From assembly GCF_932526225.1 (NCBI RefSeq), contig NC_064045.1:7176998-7240997 (forward strand): a stretch of 64,000 bases of DNA, given 5' to 3'. Position 1 is the stretch's first letter. Each line of letters opens with the position of its first letter. Shown here in pieces: positions 10,776-23,900 of this stretch. Origin of the DNA: Nematostella vectensis (lineage: Eukaryota > Cnidaria > Anthozoa > Actiniaria > Edwardsiidae). Both the position numbers and the translations under genes were made by a program. The notes beneath the pieces are model-generated. The model worked only from the letters and a program-made list of their open reading frames with translations. It made no database searches and was not told the DNA's origin.

Positions 10776-11057
10776 GGTGTTCACATGGCGTGCTACGTGT
10801 AACGCCCCGACGGCTAAAGCCATCAAACGACCGCAGCGTAGAGACAGGCTTCCGCACAATGTGCGGAGCTCGTTGTCAGATGATGTAGTCGGACACTAGG
10901 TCATTGTGGAGATCGACCACACTGTCTATCGGCAGCGCCATGCCTACTAGCTTGGTCTTGAGCTTCAGAAAGCTGTCTGCCAGGGCGTCTGTAGTCCGGC
11001 TGGCTAGAGCGGTCTCGTATCGCTTCTCGTACTTCCAGCGCCGGGGTAGGGGTCTCT

Positions 11058-11446
11058 TTGAGTGGGATAGGGGTTCTGATCGGCGGTCCGCTGGCAGGGG
11101 TCGCTGGGCTGGTCGGTGTCGTGGGCGCAGGGATAGTCCCTAGGGGTCTTACGAGCAAGATGGCTAAACACGAAGACACGATGGTTTTAGCGGAGAGTAA
11201 GAAAAACTCGATCAGCGAGCTGGTCTCTAAGGCTCTACAAGACGGGCATATCTCAGACGAAGAGTTTCGGCTAATACTTCGGGAACAAGAGAGATACTAC
11301 GCGCTCAAGGCCGCTATCAGAGCTCGACACGGCCTCGCATCGCGTGAGAAAAAAAGCAAGAAAGGGCCTCCCTGGAGACACGCGAAAAGATGAAAAAGAG
11401 ACTGCGAGAAATTCGCGAGGAGTTCGGGAGCGAGGTGTTCGAGTAA
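11058..11446 (+). pseudogene. Frameshifted ORF: glycine-rich hydrophobic segment plus helical domain
   Basis: The reading frame has a Gly/Val/Ala-rich hydrophobic stretch (GVLIGGPLAGVAGLVGVVGA), then a charged helical part (KNSISELVSKALQDGHISDE, EEFRLILREQERYYALK). The open frame ends at 11393, but the neighbouring frame continues with plausible helical sequence (REKMKKRLREIREEFGSEVF) to a TAA at 11444-11446, so a one-base slip near 11360-11375 is likely. The upstream part of the gene is probably missing or also decayed. I have the impression of similar uncharacterised proteins in cnidarian genomes but cannot confirm this. No enzymatic motif is seen. Confidence 0.45.
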
Positions 11447-11720
11447 AGCTCAGGTTTAAACGCCACGAAAGCGGCTTTGAATTTACGGCCGAAAAACGGT
11501 CGTTCCACGCACCGTAGGGTAGCGGCCCAACCCAATGCTATATATATATACACGTGTTTGCATGGCCGACCTTTAGCCACCTGCAGTAATCTTTTCCGCA
11601 CTTCATCCTTCGAATGATATGCACATGTGTATATACTACAGGACAGACGGGGGTCTAATTGCAAGGTTCCCACTCGTTTCTATGAAAGGCACCAGTCCCG
11701 CCACCCTAATAGACAGCGGA

Positions 11721-11855
11721 TTAATGATTGCTAACCATTGCTAATTATTTATCTACGCGAGGTGGTCCCGACGTAGATTGATAATTGCCAATTATTAATC
11801 TACGCGAAGTGGTCCCGACGTAGATTGATAATTAGCAATTATTAATCTACGCGGG
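11721..11855. repeat. Tandem hairpin repeats near the right end of the element
   Basis: Two and a half units of about 50 bp, each with ATCTACGCGARGTGGTCCCG followed by ACGTAGATTGATAATT and AATTATTAATCTACGCG. TCTACG and CGTAGA pair within each unit, and ATTGATAATT with AATTATTAAT between units, so the block can fold into a series of hairpins. It lies between the last ORF and the right inverted repeat, where a recombinase or replication protein might bind. Confidence 0.7.
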
Positions 11856-11879
11856 GCCGCATCTGCATGAGACGGGGCT

Positions 11880-12193
11880 GGGGGGCTGGGAGGGGCACGC
11901 CGCGCCTCCCAAGCCTGGAATAGGGCTGGGGGGAAGGGGGGGTCGAAGGGGCCCAGCCCACCTCCCAAGCCTAAAATGGGGCTGGGTGGGGGGGGGGGGG
12001 CGGAGGGGCCCAGCGCACCTCCCAAGCCTAAAATGGGGCTGGGTGGGGGGGGGGGCGGAGGGGCCCAGCGCACCTCCCAAGCCTAAAATGGGGCTGGGTG
12101 GGGGGGGGGGCGGAGGGGCCCAGCGCACCTCCCAAGCCTAAAATGGGGCTGGGAGGCCCGGAGGGGCGTTTCGGTGTCTATGAAAACCCCCAG
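11880..12193. repeat. Right terminal inverted repeat with tandem modules
   Basis: About five copies of a roughly 55-bp module (AGCGCACCTCCCAAGCC then TAAAATGGGGCTGGG plus a G run and GGAGGGGCCC), ending GTTTCGGTGTCTATGAAAAC and CCCCAG. It is the inverse of 8998-9122 but expanded. Confidence 0.85.
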
Positions 12194-12614
12194 TCCCCCC
12201 CCCCCCCAAATCAACTTGATGATCAAACGTATATTCATAACTGGTGTTACAAGAAAATATTGAGTTTTGGTGGTTGATCTCAAAACCTAATAACAAAAAT
12301 TCAAAACGTTCAATTAATAGATAAGGAATAAGTATTTGAAATAAAACGGTGATTTTTTGTATATATATCATTAATAAGGTATATTTTTTATCTTTTCATC
12401 TTGTTTTGCATCTGTATCCTTAAATTTGCTATTTTATGATGTGCATATTTGTTTCAAGAGTGGAAAGCTGCTACATGTAGACTAGCCAGTAGCTAACAGG
12501 AGACAGTGGGTGACGGCATTTTTTTAGCTATGGGGATGCTAATTTTGTCTCTTTGGACATGGAAATATAGTTCATACAGAATCCACAAGTCTCTATTGAT
12601 CCTCAGCAAGCCAA
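12194..12614. other. AT-rich intergenic DNA
   Basis: A C run (12194-12207) next to the element, then AT-rich sequence. Probably the 3' untranslated region of the BRI3-like gene. No feature recognised. Confidence 0.5.
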
Positions 12615-13575
12615 TCAGCCAAAGGTCATGCCACAATGTGAGCACCTTCTCTCTGTTAGCATCAGACAGCAGAGGATGCCAATAGGGAAGAACAAAATTG
12701 CAAGACAGATCCCGAGAATGGTGAACTCCTGATTAGGGACACCTACTCCACAAGATGGACACGACCCGCCGGCAACATAGACGTAGGTAGTCGAAGGCAC
12801 GGTTGTTGCCGGGACTGGTTGGTATCCAGGGGGTGCGCCTGATTGGTAACCACCGGGCGGAGCCCCACCCTGGTACCCTGTAATACAAAATGAATGTCAA
12901 ACGAGCAGGAGGGGTGGGTGGGTTTAAGAGGGTGCTGTTAACCATGTTAGAAAAGAGAACATAAAAAAGTTGAAGTAAGCATTGGTGCAATGAAGGGTAG
13001 CAATGGGTACCAAGAAATTTTGAAAGTTCGTGCCAAAATTTCGCAGTCTCAGAATCTCACTGTTTTTTAAGCAAGTCCCGGAGTCTTGTTTATTTTTTAC
13101 CACCGTCTCGGAGTCTCTGATTTTTAAACGCGATCTCATGGTCCCAATTTTTTAAGATTGTATGGTGTAATCAGACCCTGCTTATAACTTTCCATATCCA
13201 GATAAACGATTCTCTACATAAAAAATTTCATCATCTAGTCTGGCCGTTTTATTGAAAAGTATGGGCTCAGAGTCTTGGATTTACCCATCTAACCCCTGCA
13301 CTGGGATGGGGGGTTGATGGGTAATATGCATTCTGTAAGACAAGAAAATAACAAAGAGTTGTAGCTAGTAGGAGGGTGAAGGGGTAGGTGGGTTGTAGGG
13401 CACTCATTGTATCCTAAATGACAAGAGAACATCGAAGAGGTGTAGCTAGCACGGGGCAAGGGTGTGGCTAAAATGTACTACCTTGGTAGGGTGGGGCTGT
13501 TGCATACCCAGGCTGTGCCTGGTAGACCGGTGGTTGCTGCGGCATGTAGGCTGGTGGCAGCTTGTCTCCAGACAT
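12615..13575 (-). CDS. BRI3: BRI3-like (brain protein I3 family) small membrane protein
   Basis: Two coding exons, 13575-13482 and 12877-12615, join in phase 1 (94 + 263 nt, 118 residues). The N terminus is Pro/Tyr/Gln-rich (PPAYMPQQPPVYQ, GAPPGGYQSGAPPGYQ), as in other BRI3 and related PPxY proteins, which bind WW-domain ligases and traffic to lysosomes. The C terminus has CPSCGVGV, a hydrophobic segment (FTILGICLAILFFPIGILCC) and a final RRCSHCGMTF, the paired-Cys pattern of the family. An acceptor (TTTACAG) stands directly before the ATG, so at least one non-coding exon lies upstream; a strong donor at 14577-14572 is the candidate. Head to head with MFSD11. Confidence 0.9.
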
Positions 13576-14957
13576 CTGTAAATACAGGTATCAAAAGTAC
13601 AAACCATGACTCTTAGAAGCTGGAGGTGTCATGGTCTGAATATTTGAGCATGGAATGATACAGGGAGCTAACCTAATTTGAGCTTTTTCTTCTTTGCTTT
13701 TTTGCTCACATATTGTTGTCTTTGTCAACCCAGGCTCAGATATGCTCATAACCATCATAAAGCCGAGCTCACAGGGTGCACTTTGCTCACTGCCTCACAA
13801 GGCCAAAAACCCACATTTAAAAAAAAGACAATCAACCACTCCCTTCTTAATGTTTAAAATTGGAAATGTGAGGCTTATATGCAAGAAAACTTCAAAATAA
13901 CCATCCACGATTGAAGTCTGATACTTTACCATTGGTATTTGATTAAAAGTATCTCAGTTACTTGCTCAAATTAACTGATGGAAATGGGTTCTTTTTGTCA
14001 CTTTTTATTGTACAGTTGTGTAAAATGGTGGCATATGTGAGTGGCCTTCTTTAAATAGGAGAAAAGTTTGTCTGAGGTATGAGATGAGATGTGAGTTGAA
14101 TGACTGATCAATGTCTACACACTGTGAGTTTCTGGTGTACGATAAATGCTACGATGAATGTCCTTGACATTTTGTTTAATAATCAATCTTATCTAAGTGA
14201 TGAGCCAAGATATACACCTTCATGTATTTGTTCCACCCCTTCTATCCTTGGTAACCATTCCCCCCCCCCCCCCCCCCCCCCCGCCACAACCACCTCATTC
14301 AATTGTCTAACTTTAACCTTTTCACTTCCTCCTAAGATATGCCAAGCAAGTACCGCAAGCGAAAGAGCACAAGCTCATGCACGGAGAGAAACTGAATAAG
14401 CACACTAATCTTTGAAATTAAAGCAACATTCGAAACTCATTATTTCGATTTCCGCGTTTGTAGGCCGAAACTTTCGCAAAACATTCCGTGGGTTTTCCTA
14501 AACCAATTGGACCGCTAAAACCTTTCTTCTCGCCTTTAAGCCCTTCCCGAAACATGACATCTAGCAACAATCTTACCTTGTCGTCAAATAAAGAAAACAA
14601 CGTTGAAAATATCCGAATTCCTATTAAAAAACACGAGCTGGGTTATGATGTTTCCCTGAAATAAAATTCTTCAAATGACGTCGTACGTGTGGCCAATCAT
14701 GTGATGGTGACAAATTGCACTCCCCCGTGTAGGGAGGCTAACATTTTGAAAACTTCTACATGTAAAAGTATTTTTTAAAGCTTTTTGTCCATAATTTGAA
14801 GTAAAAAAGCTTTTCATTAGTTTAATTAGTTTTTCATTAGCTTCCATTTCCCAAAATACTTTATGGTAAGAAATAAAAGTATTTTTTTTAGTTTTCGTCC
14901 TCAGGGGTACTCGGTACGGCTATATTTTGTAGACACGGAAGAAGACTACTTTCCAAG
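13576..14957. promoter_or_regulatory. Head-to-head region between BRI3-like gene and MFSD11
   Basis: On the minus strand a CAAG/GTAAGATT donor ends a candidate non-coding first exon (about 14577-14680) that would splice to the acceptor before the BRI3-like ATG. A poly-C run lies at 14262-14282. Around 13880-14000 is a dispersed repeat (CAAGAAAACTTCAAAATAAC) that recurs at 28405-28530. CCAAGATGGCGGG at 14953-14965 overlaps the MFSD11 start codon and fits the TISU/YY1 motif. Confidence 0.5.
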
Positions 14958-17900
14958 ATGGCGGGGTTGTGCGATGTCCGCTTTTGGAACGTGATTGTTA
15001 TGGGTTTTTCGTTTATGTTTGTTTTCACAGCCTTCCAGACTACGTCTATTATAGAGGTATGTTATATAGCAAGCTTTAGATTGATAAAAAATTCAGGAAT
15101 ACATAGGTACACTGGAGTTTCGCATCAGAGAGCGCGTTCTGACATTTGAATGAAGTGTTTTTGTGTCAAAGAATCCACGATTTCACGTAACAATTTAGTA
15201 TTTTAGATTTATGTGTTGTCAGAGATAAGAGGTTTATTTCTTTGTGCCAGATGCTAGCATTTTTCGGAATGAAACGGTAGTTTTATTAAACCAAACCCTC
15301 GACAAACTAGACCTCATTAAAAAGAGTAAAAAGTTGTCACTAGAGACTCGCAAAGAATCAGTCATTAATTACTTATTGTGTTTATGGTTCAATCTTTTTA
15401 TTATTTTTTTCTGTCATTATATATTTTTTTGTCGTTTCCTTTTTGCCTAAAGTACTAAAGACAATGACAACTGCTGAGATTATTATAATTGGTGGTGGTG
15501 GTGGGGGGGGGGGGGTAGAGGAGGCGGGGGGGGGGCATGTTGTTAATACCCAAAGTTGACAGGAAGTTTATAAAACAATTAATGTCCTCACATTAAATGA
15601 CAACTCATTCAAATAAACAAACCATGAAGTACAATCATAATACAGTACTTCCTCCACAACCAGACTCATACCCAATAAATTATTGTTTATTTTAATGTGT
15701 TATTTTATATGGTGAGCCTGGAAAAGTTAACTTTAGGATGAACTGGATATCTGGTAACTGTTCAGACAGGGAGATGTCCCTATATTGGACATACTTGATG
15801 AAAAGTCCATCAAATGTGGAGTTTTTGTTGTTGTGTTTTAAAACAACTGGTGTTTTGTTTGTTATTGGTGCTCTCAATTAGTCTCTCCTTCATCCAAAAA
15901 ATATTCTGATAATAGAAACACCTTGTTATGGAGGATAATAGCATCAACCCTTCTGTTTTTCCATCCAACTAGTTTTTTGTTTCTGTGTTTTTAGCCATCA
16001 GTCCTACAAGCAGCGAGAAATGTTACAAATGGAACTTTCACAGGTATAAATAGTCTTTTTAATGTTGTAGTTTAACTCATTCATTACTATGCCCTCTTAG
16101 ATGCTAATAATTTACAAATGAAACTTTCACAGTTATAAATTGGCTTTTTATGTTGTAAAGTAATAGCAAGACTGATAATTGCAGCTATTTATTCTCTTTA
16201 AAAACCTGTCAAAATACCTCTTCAGAGGAAAATTTGCAGGGCCGTAGCCGGCCTTGAAATATTGGGGGAGGGGGGGGGAATAAAGAAAGATCAAGAGAAT
16301 ATTGCGGGACACAGCTCTGCCCCTACTGGTCATGTCCTTATAATTTTTTTAAAATATTGGGGTGCTCCCAGTGCCCCACCCCCTGCTACGGCCCTGATTT
16401 GTACAAGCCAATGATTACCTGCTGTACAGAGCTTTATATGTCACTTGTTTACTTTGTTCCATGTGGGACAAAGTAAACGAGTGACACAGAAAGCTCTGCG
16501 CAGGTGGGTAATGATTACCTTGATAGGGTTCTATTTCTCCACGTACTGCATAAATGCTGTTTGATAAAATATAAAGTGGAAATAAGAATCCATATCTAAC
16601 AATGCCTAGTTTTCAAACAAGGGCTTCTATTTATTTGCTTGTTATTTCTGTTTAAACTTAGGTACATCAGCAAAATTGTAAATTTGAGCCCTGTTTGACC
16701 TCCCCTACAAACTTTTGTAGTGACTAAGAATTTATTCAATTATCCAAACAAGAAAGTAACTCAATGACAGTAATAGACACTAATGCTTTCCCTGCTCTAT
16801 TACTTTTTTAGGTGACGGATATGTCAGGTATGTAAGATAACAACTCTGAAGCAATAAAGGGATGTTTCTAGGAAATCATATGGAATAAAGCAGGATTTTA
16901 AGATTTCTGCCAGTATTTATTAGTTATGTTTGTTATTGTTTATCTATTATTTATATATAAATAGCCTTAGGGTTGTATATCACTCTATATCACTCTCCAT
17001 TTTATGCTCACACAATACCAAGTCACACAAAGAATCCATTTTCATCGGTTAATTCAAGTAACTGAGAAACTTTCAATCAAATATCATTGACATGGTGTTT
17101 TGGCTTTAATCATGGGTGACAATTTGAAATGTTTTTGGCATATAAACCATTTGATTGTTAATTGTAAACCTGGTGCCGTGTTTTTGTGTGTGTGTTTTTA
17201 AAAATCTATATTCTTTTTCTCTCTACATAGTTTGGGCATTGTCTATTCTGTCTTCACATTTTCCAACTGGGTAGCACCATCTGTCGTTGGATTTTTTGGT
17301 CCCAGGGCTTCTATGATAGCTGGTGGAATCTGCTACTTGTAAGTTCACTACACTAAGCAGCATGAGAAACGCTAATGCTCCTTTGTCCCCAATAAATCAT
17401 TGTTTATTTTATTTTATTTTATTGGTAACTAGTCAGGCAGGGAGATGTTCTGTTAACTGTGGACTGTGCTCCTTTTTACAGTTCCCTTTGCATAAATGCG
17501 ACTTGCAATAAAGCCATTTTATTTGTAAGCAATCTGAACATTGCCTAGCCTGCTTGCAGGTGATACTTGGTGTTATCATCGCGGAAAACCCTCTCCGTTC
17601 GATGATCGAGCGGCATATTGTATTCTAAGCCGCATGGTTCCTGGGGGCGAGTGCAAAAACAGCCCTGCGTCCGTTTTTGCGCTCGCCCCCAGGAACCATG
17701 GGGCTTAGAATACAATATGCCGCCCTATCATCGAACGGAGAGGGTTTTCCGCGATGATAACACCGAGTACCGCCTGCAAGCAGGCTAAACATTGCCCACA
17801 CATCGTTTATTGTCACCACCATCCTTTGAACGTTGATCCACACACTGCTGAAGGGTCCCCATGTCCCTAGAGATTGGTTCAGGGAATGATTATTTTCTTG

Positions 17901-20900
17901 ACCTCACAAGGAGCCGGCCTGGTCTCACAGCAGCACACAGGAGATTGCCTTATCTTGGAAAACAGGGGCCAGCAAATTGTAACCTCCTTTACTGTGATGA
18001 GACCCTAGGGATAATTAGTGATATACTATTAGAAACTATTGTTTTACTTGTCCCAGAATTTTTTTGTGGTCAGCGTTCTTAAATTTTTGGTATAGTGAAA
18101 CCTCAATATAACAAGATTAAAAATTACATCGATATATCGAGAATATTGGCAAATCAAGATTATTCCCCATCAAATATTTTATAGTTGAATGGACCTGAAA
18201 TTGACATTATTATATTGAAAGATTTATTATATCAAGTTATTTACTCCTTAATTCATTTATATTTTCCAGGCTGTTTATTCTAGCTCTTATTGAACCCAAA
18301 ACATGGACATTATACCTTGGTTCTGTTATCATTGGATTTGGAGCAAGTAGTAAGTGGCCACAGAAACCTGTACAAGTAGATCATCCATTCTTATCATTAC
18401 TAATAAGTAGCAATCACACTATTAATTACGCAGAAAGCTTTCAACCCCCTCCCCCTCCTCCTTGTGTGTCCTTACCAAATAAGATAGGCAACTTTGCAAA
18501 ACTCACACTCACTCCAACCTTTGGTGGTAAAAAAATTACAACAAAAAGTAATTTATTCAGTACTTATGTATGACACAGCTAGAAACATTCTATTATTTTT
18601 ATTTTTATTGAAAGATATTTTCTTTTTCGTTTTATTTTGCTACCGGCTTGCTACTCCAGAAGTCACATAATCCCTTTTTAACTGAAAAATGTGCCCATGT
18701 AGCACCTTTTGGTTAATAAAGTCTATCTGTATCACAATCATATTTGTTCTTATCAATTACTACCTCTGCCTTAGAATCTTTGGCTGAATTTTGAGGCTGG
18801 CTTTAATTATAACAAAACCTACTGTAAACCAGCCAGATCACTGTCTAACATCACAGGCAAATCTAATAGAGATACCCCCTTACACACCATATAGATACTG
18901 TCTTTTTATTAAGAAATATAAAAAAAATCCAGCAAAAAAATTCTAAACTTGCCTCCCCCACCCCCTTTCTTGAAATTCTTGCTGGGCCCATCCCTGGGGA
19001 TCTGCCTCTGAATATTTCTTGCGAACAGCTTTAGTGCAACCCTTATGAATTAATTTTTAAAGTCAGGTGTTTGTCTTTTGATATCTTGGTGGTCTTAACT
19101 TTCTGTGCTATGTTTAGTTATTTGGACAGGCCAAGGAAACTTCTTGACAATCAACTCAGACAAGGAGACAATGCCCAGGAACAGTGGTATATTCTGGGCT
19201 TTGCTACAGTGCAGGTATTACTCGAAGAACCCTTGTTAGCTATCCTTTGTTATTGTTTTCATTTTATATTGGATGACACATAGTGCAAAGAAATCTCAAA
19301 ATAACCATCTAAAAAATTATCCAGTTTTATTGTTATGTCACTACCAATACAGTAGCTTCCCCAAATCAGCCGATAAAATGTATCCTTTTTTATACTTCTT
19401 TCACAGCCTTTTGTTTGGAAATCTGTTTGTTTACTTCGAGTTCAAGGGTTCTACTATAGGTATGTGTTTGATTTGTGCACAGAACAGAGATCAAGCAATA
19501 GGGGACTTGAGCTAAGAGATCATGTGACTGTTTGTGTGGCAAACTAGCAGGCACTCAGGCTTTAAGCGGCAAAATAACAGCAACAAAAAGGAACTTACTC
19601 AGCTTTTACAGAAAAAAGCCAGAATTCATTTTTTCCAGAAATGATTTAGTTTCATTTAAAGATTTTATTTTTTCAACATTTTTTGGTGTGATTTTTTGTT
19701 TGATTTTTTGTTTGTTTTGAATTTGCCACCCAGAAAGGTCACATGATCTCTTAGCGCAAGTCCCCTATTAATAGGAGACATTGTGAAACATTTTTTTTGG
19801 ACCCACATGGCTGCTATTACTTCACCTTTTATCTGATTAGCTAATCACGTACATGAGGCATGTCAGAAACATGAATTAGTTGCACCACACCTTAGTAAAC
19901 AAAGAGAGTTCTACTTGATAAACACCTTGTATAACGTTGACTTGATGAACACTTTGTATAACGTGATTTGATAAACACCTTGTATAACGTTGACTTGATA
20001 AACACCTTGTATAACGTTGACTTGATAAACACCTTGTATAACTTGACTTGATAAACACCTTGTATAACATTGACTTGATAAACACCTTGTATAACGTGAC
20101 TTGATAAACACCTTGTATAATGTGACTTGATAAACACCTTGTATAACGTGACTTGATAAACACCTTGTATAATGTGACTTGATAAACACCTTGTATAATG
20201 TGACTTGATAAACACCTTGTATAACGTGACTTGATAAACACCTTGTATAACGTTGACTTGATAAACACCTTGTATAACGTTGACTTGATAAACACCTTGT
20301 ATAACGTTGACTTGATAAACACCTTGTATAACGTGACTTGATAAACACCTTGTATAATGTGACTTGATAAACACCTTGTATAACGTTGACTTGATAAACA
20401 CCTTGTATAACTAAGAGGCTAAAGAATATGCTGACTTAACTTTAATTTGGACTTATGTGCACAATGCCCCTTTATCTCAGGCACCCAATTGCCTTAGGTT
20501 ATTTAAGGTCTGCATTCTTATATATTATTTTTGTTTCGTTTTGACACATCCCTTTTATAAGACAATGCCACTTTTCTAAGGAAGTTGCAAGGGGTGTCCA
20601 TTATTTGGAGGTTTTACTGTTATTTTTGTATCAGAAGTACATGTCAATTTGTAAATAAATATTAAATGAATTGAGAGCTTATCATTGGTGGATCATTGAC
20701 CAAGACATGTTGATGTTATACTTAGAACTAGGCCAGACACACAGTTTTATTCATCCAGTAAGTTATCCATGTTTATTCTAGATGATGCAACCAGAAGGAC
20801 GGTCTTCATTGTCTTTAGTGTTGTCTGTGGTATTGGCATAGGAATGATGTTTCTCATGCGAAGAGTTCAACCCAGCACTAAACAGGTATCAGGTATCATC

Positions 20901-23900
20901 CCCTACACAGCCCCACCCATCCCCTACACACCCCAACCTATCCCCTACTTCCCCCACCCATCCCCTACACAGCCACCCATCCCGTACACACCCATCCCCT
21001 ACACACCCAACCCATCCCCTACACACCCCTACCCATCCCCACCCATCCCCTACACAGCCCCACCCATCACCTACACACCCCACCCATCCCTTACACACCC
21101 ACACCTATCCCCTACACAGCCCCACCCATCCCCTACACACCCCCACCTATCCCCTACACAGGCACACCCATCTCCTACACAGCCACACCCATCCCCTACA
21201 CACCCATGCATCCCCTACACACCTACCCATCCCCTACACACCCTCACTCATCCCCTACACACCCCCACCCATACCCTACACACCCCACCCATCCCCTACA
21301 CACCCTCACCCATCCCCTACACACCCATCCCCTACACACCCCCACCCATCCCCCACAAATCCCACCCATCCCCTACACACCCACACCCTTCCCTTACACA
21401 CCCTTCCCTTACACACCCCCACCCATCCCCTACACACCCCCACACCCTTCCCTTACACACCCCCACCCATCCCCTACACACCCCCACCCATCCCCTACAC
21501 ACCCCCACCTATCCCCTACACACCCATCCCCTACACACCCCACCCATCCCCCACAAACCCCACCCATCCCCTACACACCCCCACCCATCCCTTACACACC
21601 CACCCATCCCCTACACACCCTCACCCATCCCCTACACACCCATCCCCTACACACCCCCACCCATCCCCCACAAACCCCACCCATCCCCTACACACCCCCA
21701 TCCATCCCTACACACCAACACCTATCCCTTATACACCCCCACCTATCCCCTAGACCCCCTACCCAGCCCATTCACACAAACATCCCCTACACACCCCCAC
21801 CCATCCCCTACACACCCCCACACATCCCCTACCCACCCAGGAGGATATTTCCTCAAGAATGTTGTAGCATTTGTTGTAAATATTATATCTTTTTTAGTTG
21901 ACAACTCATCATGAGGATGCACATTATAGATCCGAGAGGTTGGTGTTTTATTATTCACATGTTAACTCCTAGGCTGTCTCTTTCCATGTGTAGGTGTGTG
22001 TTTCTATTAATTGTTGCAAATCATTGTAGAAATTGCCAAATCCAAAAAGTTTTTTATTATTCTTATTTTCCTTTCTGGGGGAGCCAGTTTTGGGCCTTTT
22101 TTGGATAGGTAGTAATACATCCTCATAACTTTCTTATTGTGACATGTTTATGCCTGACTTCAGCGATTCTTATCAAGATAACTCAGATGCATCTCCAAAG
22201 AATTCAGGAGTCATCCAGGCATTTTGTAAGTGTATGTCACTGTAGTGTACCCTGATTAAGATAAGCTAGAATGACAGGAATTGGGTATTAGGGAGAAGGG
22301 ACTCAATCCCAGTCATTCTCCTCCCATATGTGACAGTGTGAATCACTTTATTTGTATGTGTGTGTGTGTGCACAAGAAATGAGGACAGCTGAAAGAAATA
22401 TTGATTTAACAATATTGGCTTAGGTGCCATGGGGACAAGAAAACATGGAAACAATGTTAAGCCAAATGTCTTTATTTATTTGGTATGACTGGAAAGATTA
22501 CAGAAAAGCTGTAGAAAACTAGGTGGTCTGTATAGGCATGGTACAATCAGGGAAATAAATAAAACATGCGGTTGAAATTGTGTGATTTTCGCCACTGTGG
22601 AAACAGAGTACCAGTAAACTACTCTGTTTTCACAAAAGCATTAAACATACCATTTTATCATTTTCCTTGCCTATTTCCCAACCTTTGGCATATAACAGTA
22701 CATAAGGTTTAGACATTGATTTTATAGTTGAAGGCTGATTCTCACCTTTCTCAAAAATGTTTTTTTTCTACCATTCATTTTTACTACAATCTCTGTACCT
22801 AGTGCATTCTGTGTTTTCAGTGACATCAATTCGCCTCTTCATTACAAGAGACATGATGTTGCTGAGTTTGTGTTTTGCCTACACAGGTAATGTGGCATAT
22901 CATTTCTGCAGGACATACCACAAACCTTACAATTATTTTATGTTATGTTAATATATATTCCTGAAAAGTTCATCTTCACCTTCTATTGTGCCTTTAAAAA
23001 ATGCTTTAAACTCTTCTCCTCTTCTCTTAGGGCTAGAGTTGACATTCTTCAGTGGTGTCTATGGAACATGTGTTGGTATGTATGCTGCTGCTGATGATAC
23101 TGTTGATTGGGATGATAATTTGACTACTTTAGTAACCCCTCCGTTACTTCGTAGTAGGGCATTGCTTGTAACCAAATAAAAACTTCAGATTTGGTACTTT
23201 AGTATAATGTTATTTTAAATGCTGACAATGAAACTATTTATAGCCTTTTGTTAATGTCCTGTTGTTTATGTCATTTTTAGGGAACACTCAACAACTACCA
23301 AATTCAAAGAAGCTTATCGGCTTAACTGGAATGTTCATTGGGGTTGGGGAGATAATAGGTAAATAAAGACCTTTTTATTTTCTGAGTTATCGTTTTAAGA
23401 AATTATTAATGAACCATTAGAATTAGCATGTGTAAGACATAGTTCCATGATGCACCTTGATATCTAGTTAAACAAGTTTTTATTTTTTACGTGGGCCAAT
23501 TCAATAATTATTTCAATGACTATATAGTAATGATCCACAGTAGTTTATTCATTGACTTTCTTCTAGGTGGACTTACATTTGGAATTTTTGGCAAGAGGAC
23601 AAACCGGTTTGGCCGGGATCCCATCGTCCTGTTTGGACTGTTTATCCACTGGGTTGCGTTCATCCTCATTTTTCTCAACATTCCTTCTGATGCTCCCACC
23701 GGTGGAACAATGAAGGTTGCATATCTACATGCTCCAAAGTGAGTCGAGAAAATTCCCTATATTATGTCAAACCCCACAACCACATCGTCATCATCATCAA
23801 TATCATAATCATCATCCACATCGTCATCCTCATCACCATCATCATTATCGTCATTACCATCACCATCATCACCATCATTATGATTATCGTTATGATAATG

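Larger units (their letters stand above)
8998..12193. mobile_element. GC-rich 3.2-kb element with terminal inverted repeats, family unknown
   Basis: Both ends read inward CTGGGGGTTTTCATAGACAC followed by CGAAACGCCCCT and then copies of a subterminal module containing CCCCATTTTAGGCTTGGGAGG: two on the left (to about 9122) and about five on the right (from about 11880). Base composition changes sharply at both edges: GC-rich with many CpG inside, AT-rich outside. Inside are three small ORFs, repeated hairpins and several copies of GCCGTTCCGGC. I see no transposase, integrase or polymerase, and no unambiguous target duplication. It could be a non-autonomous DNA transposon or a remnant of a virus-like (Polinton-type) element; I cannot decide. 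Confidence 0.8.

Noticed and set aside
19876-20401. Minus-strand VFIKSTLYK-type repeat protein
   Set aside because: Three overlapping frames arise from the 26-27-bp repeat in an MFSD11 intron.
20769-21914. A 381-codon Pro/Thr/His-rich frame continuing MFSD11 exon 8
   Set aside because: The good donor at 20886 and the following conserved exons show this is intron; the frame is open because of a C-rich minisatellite.
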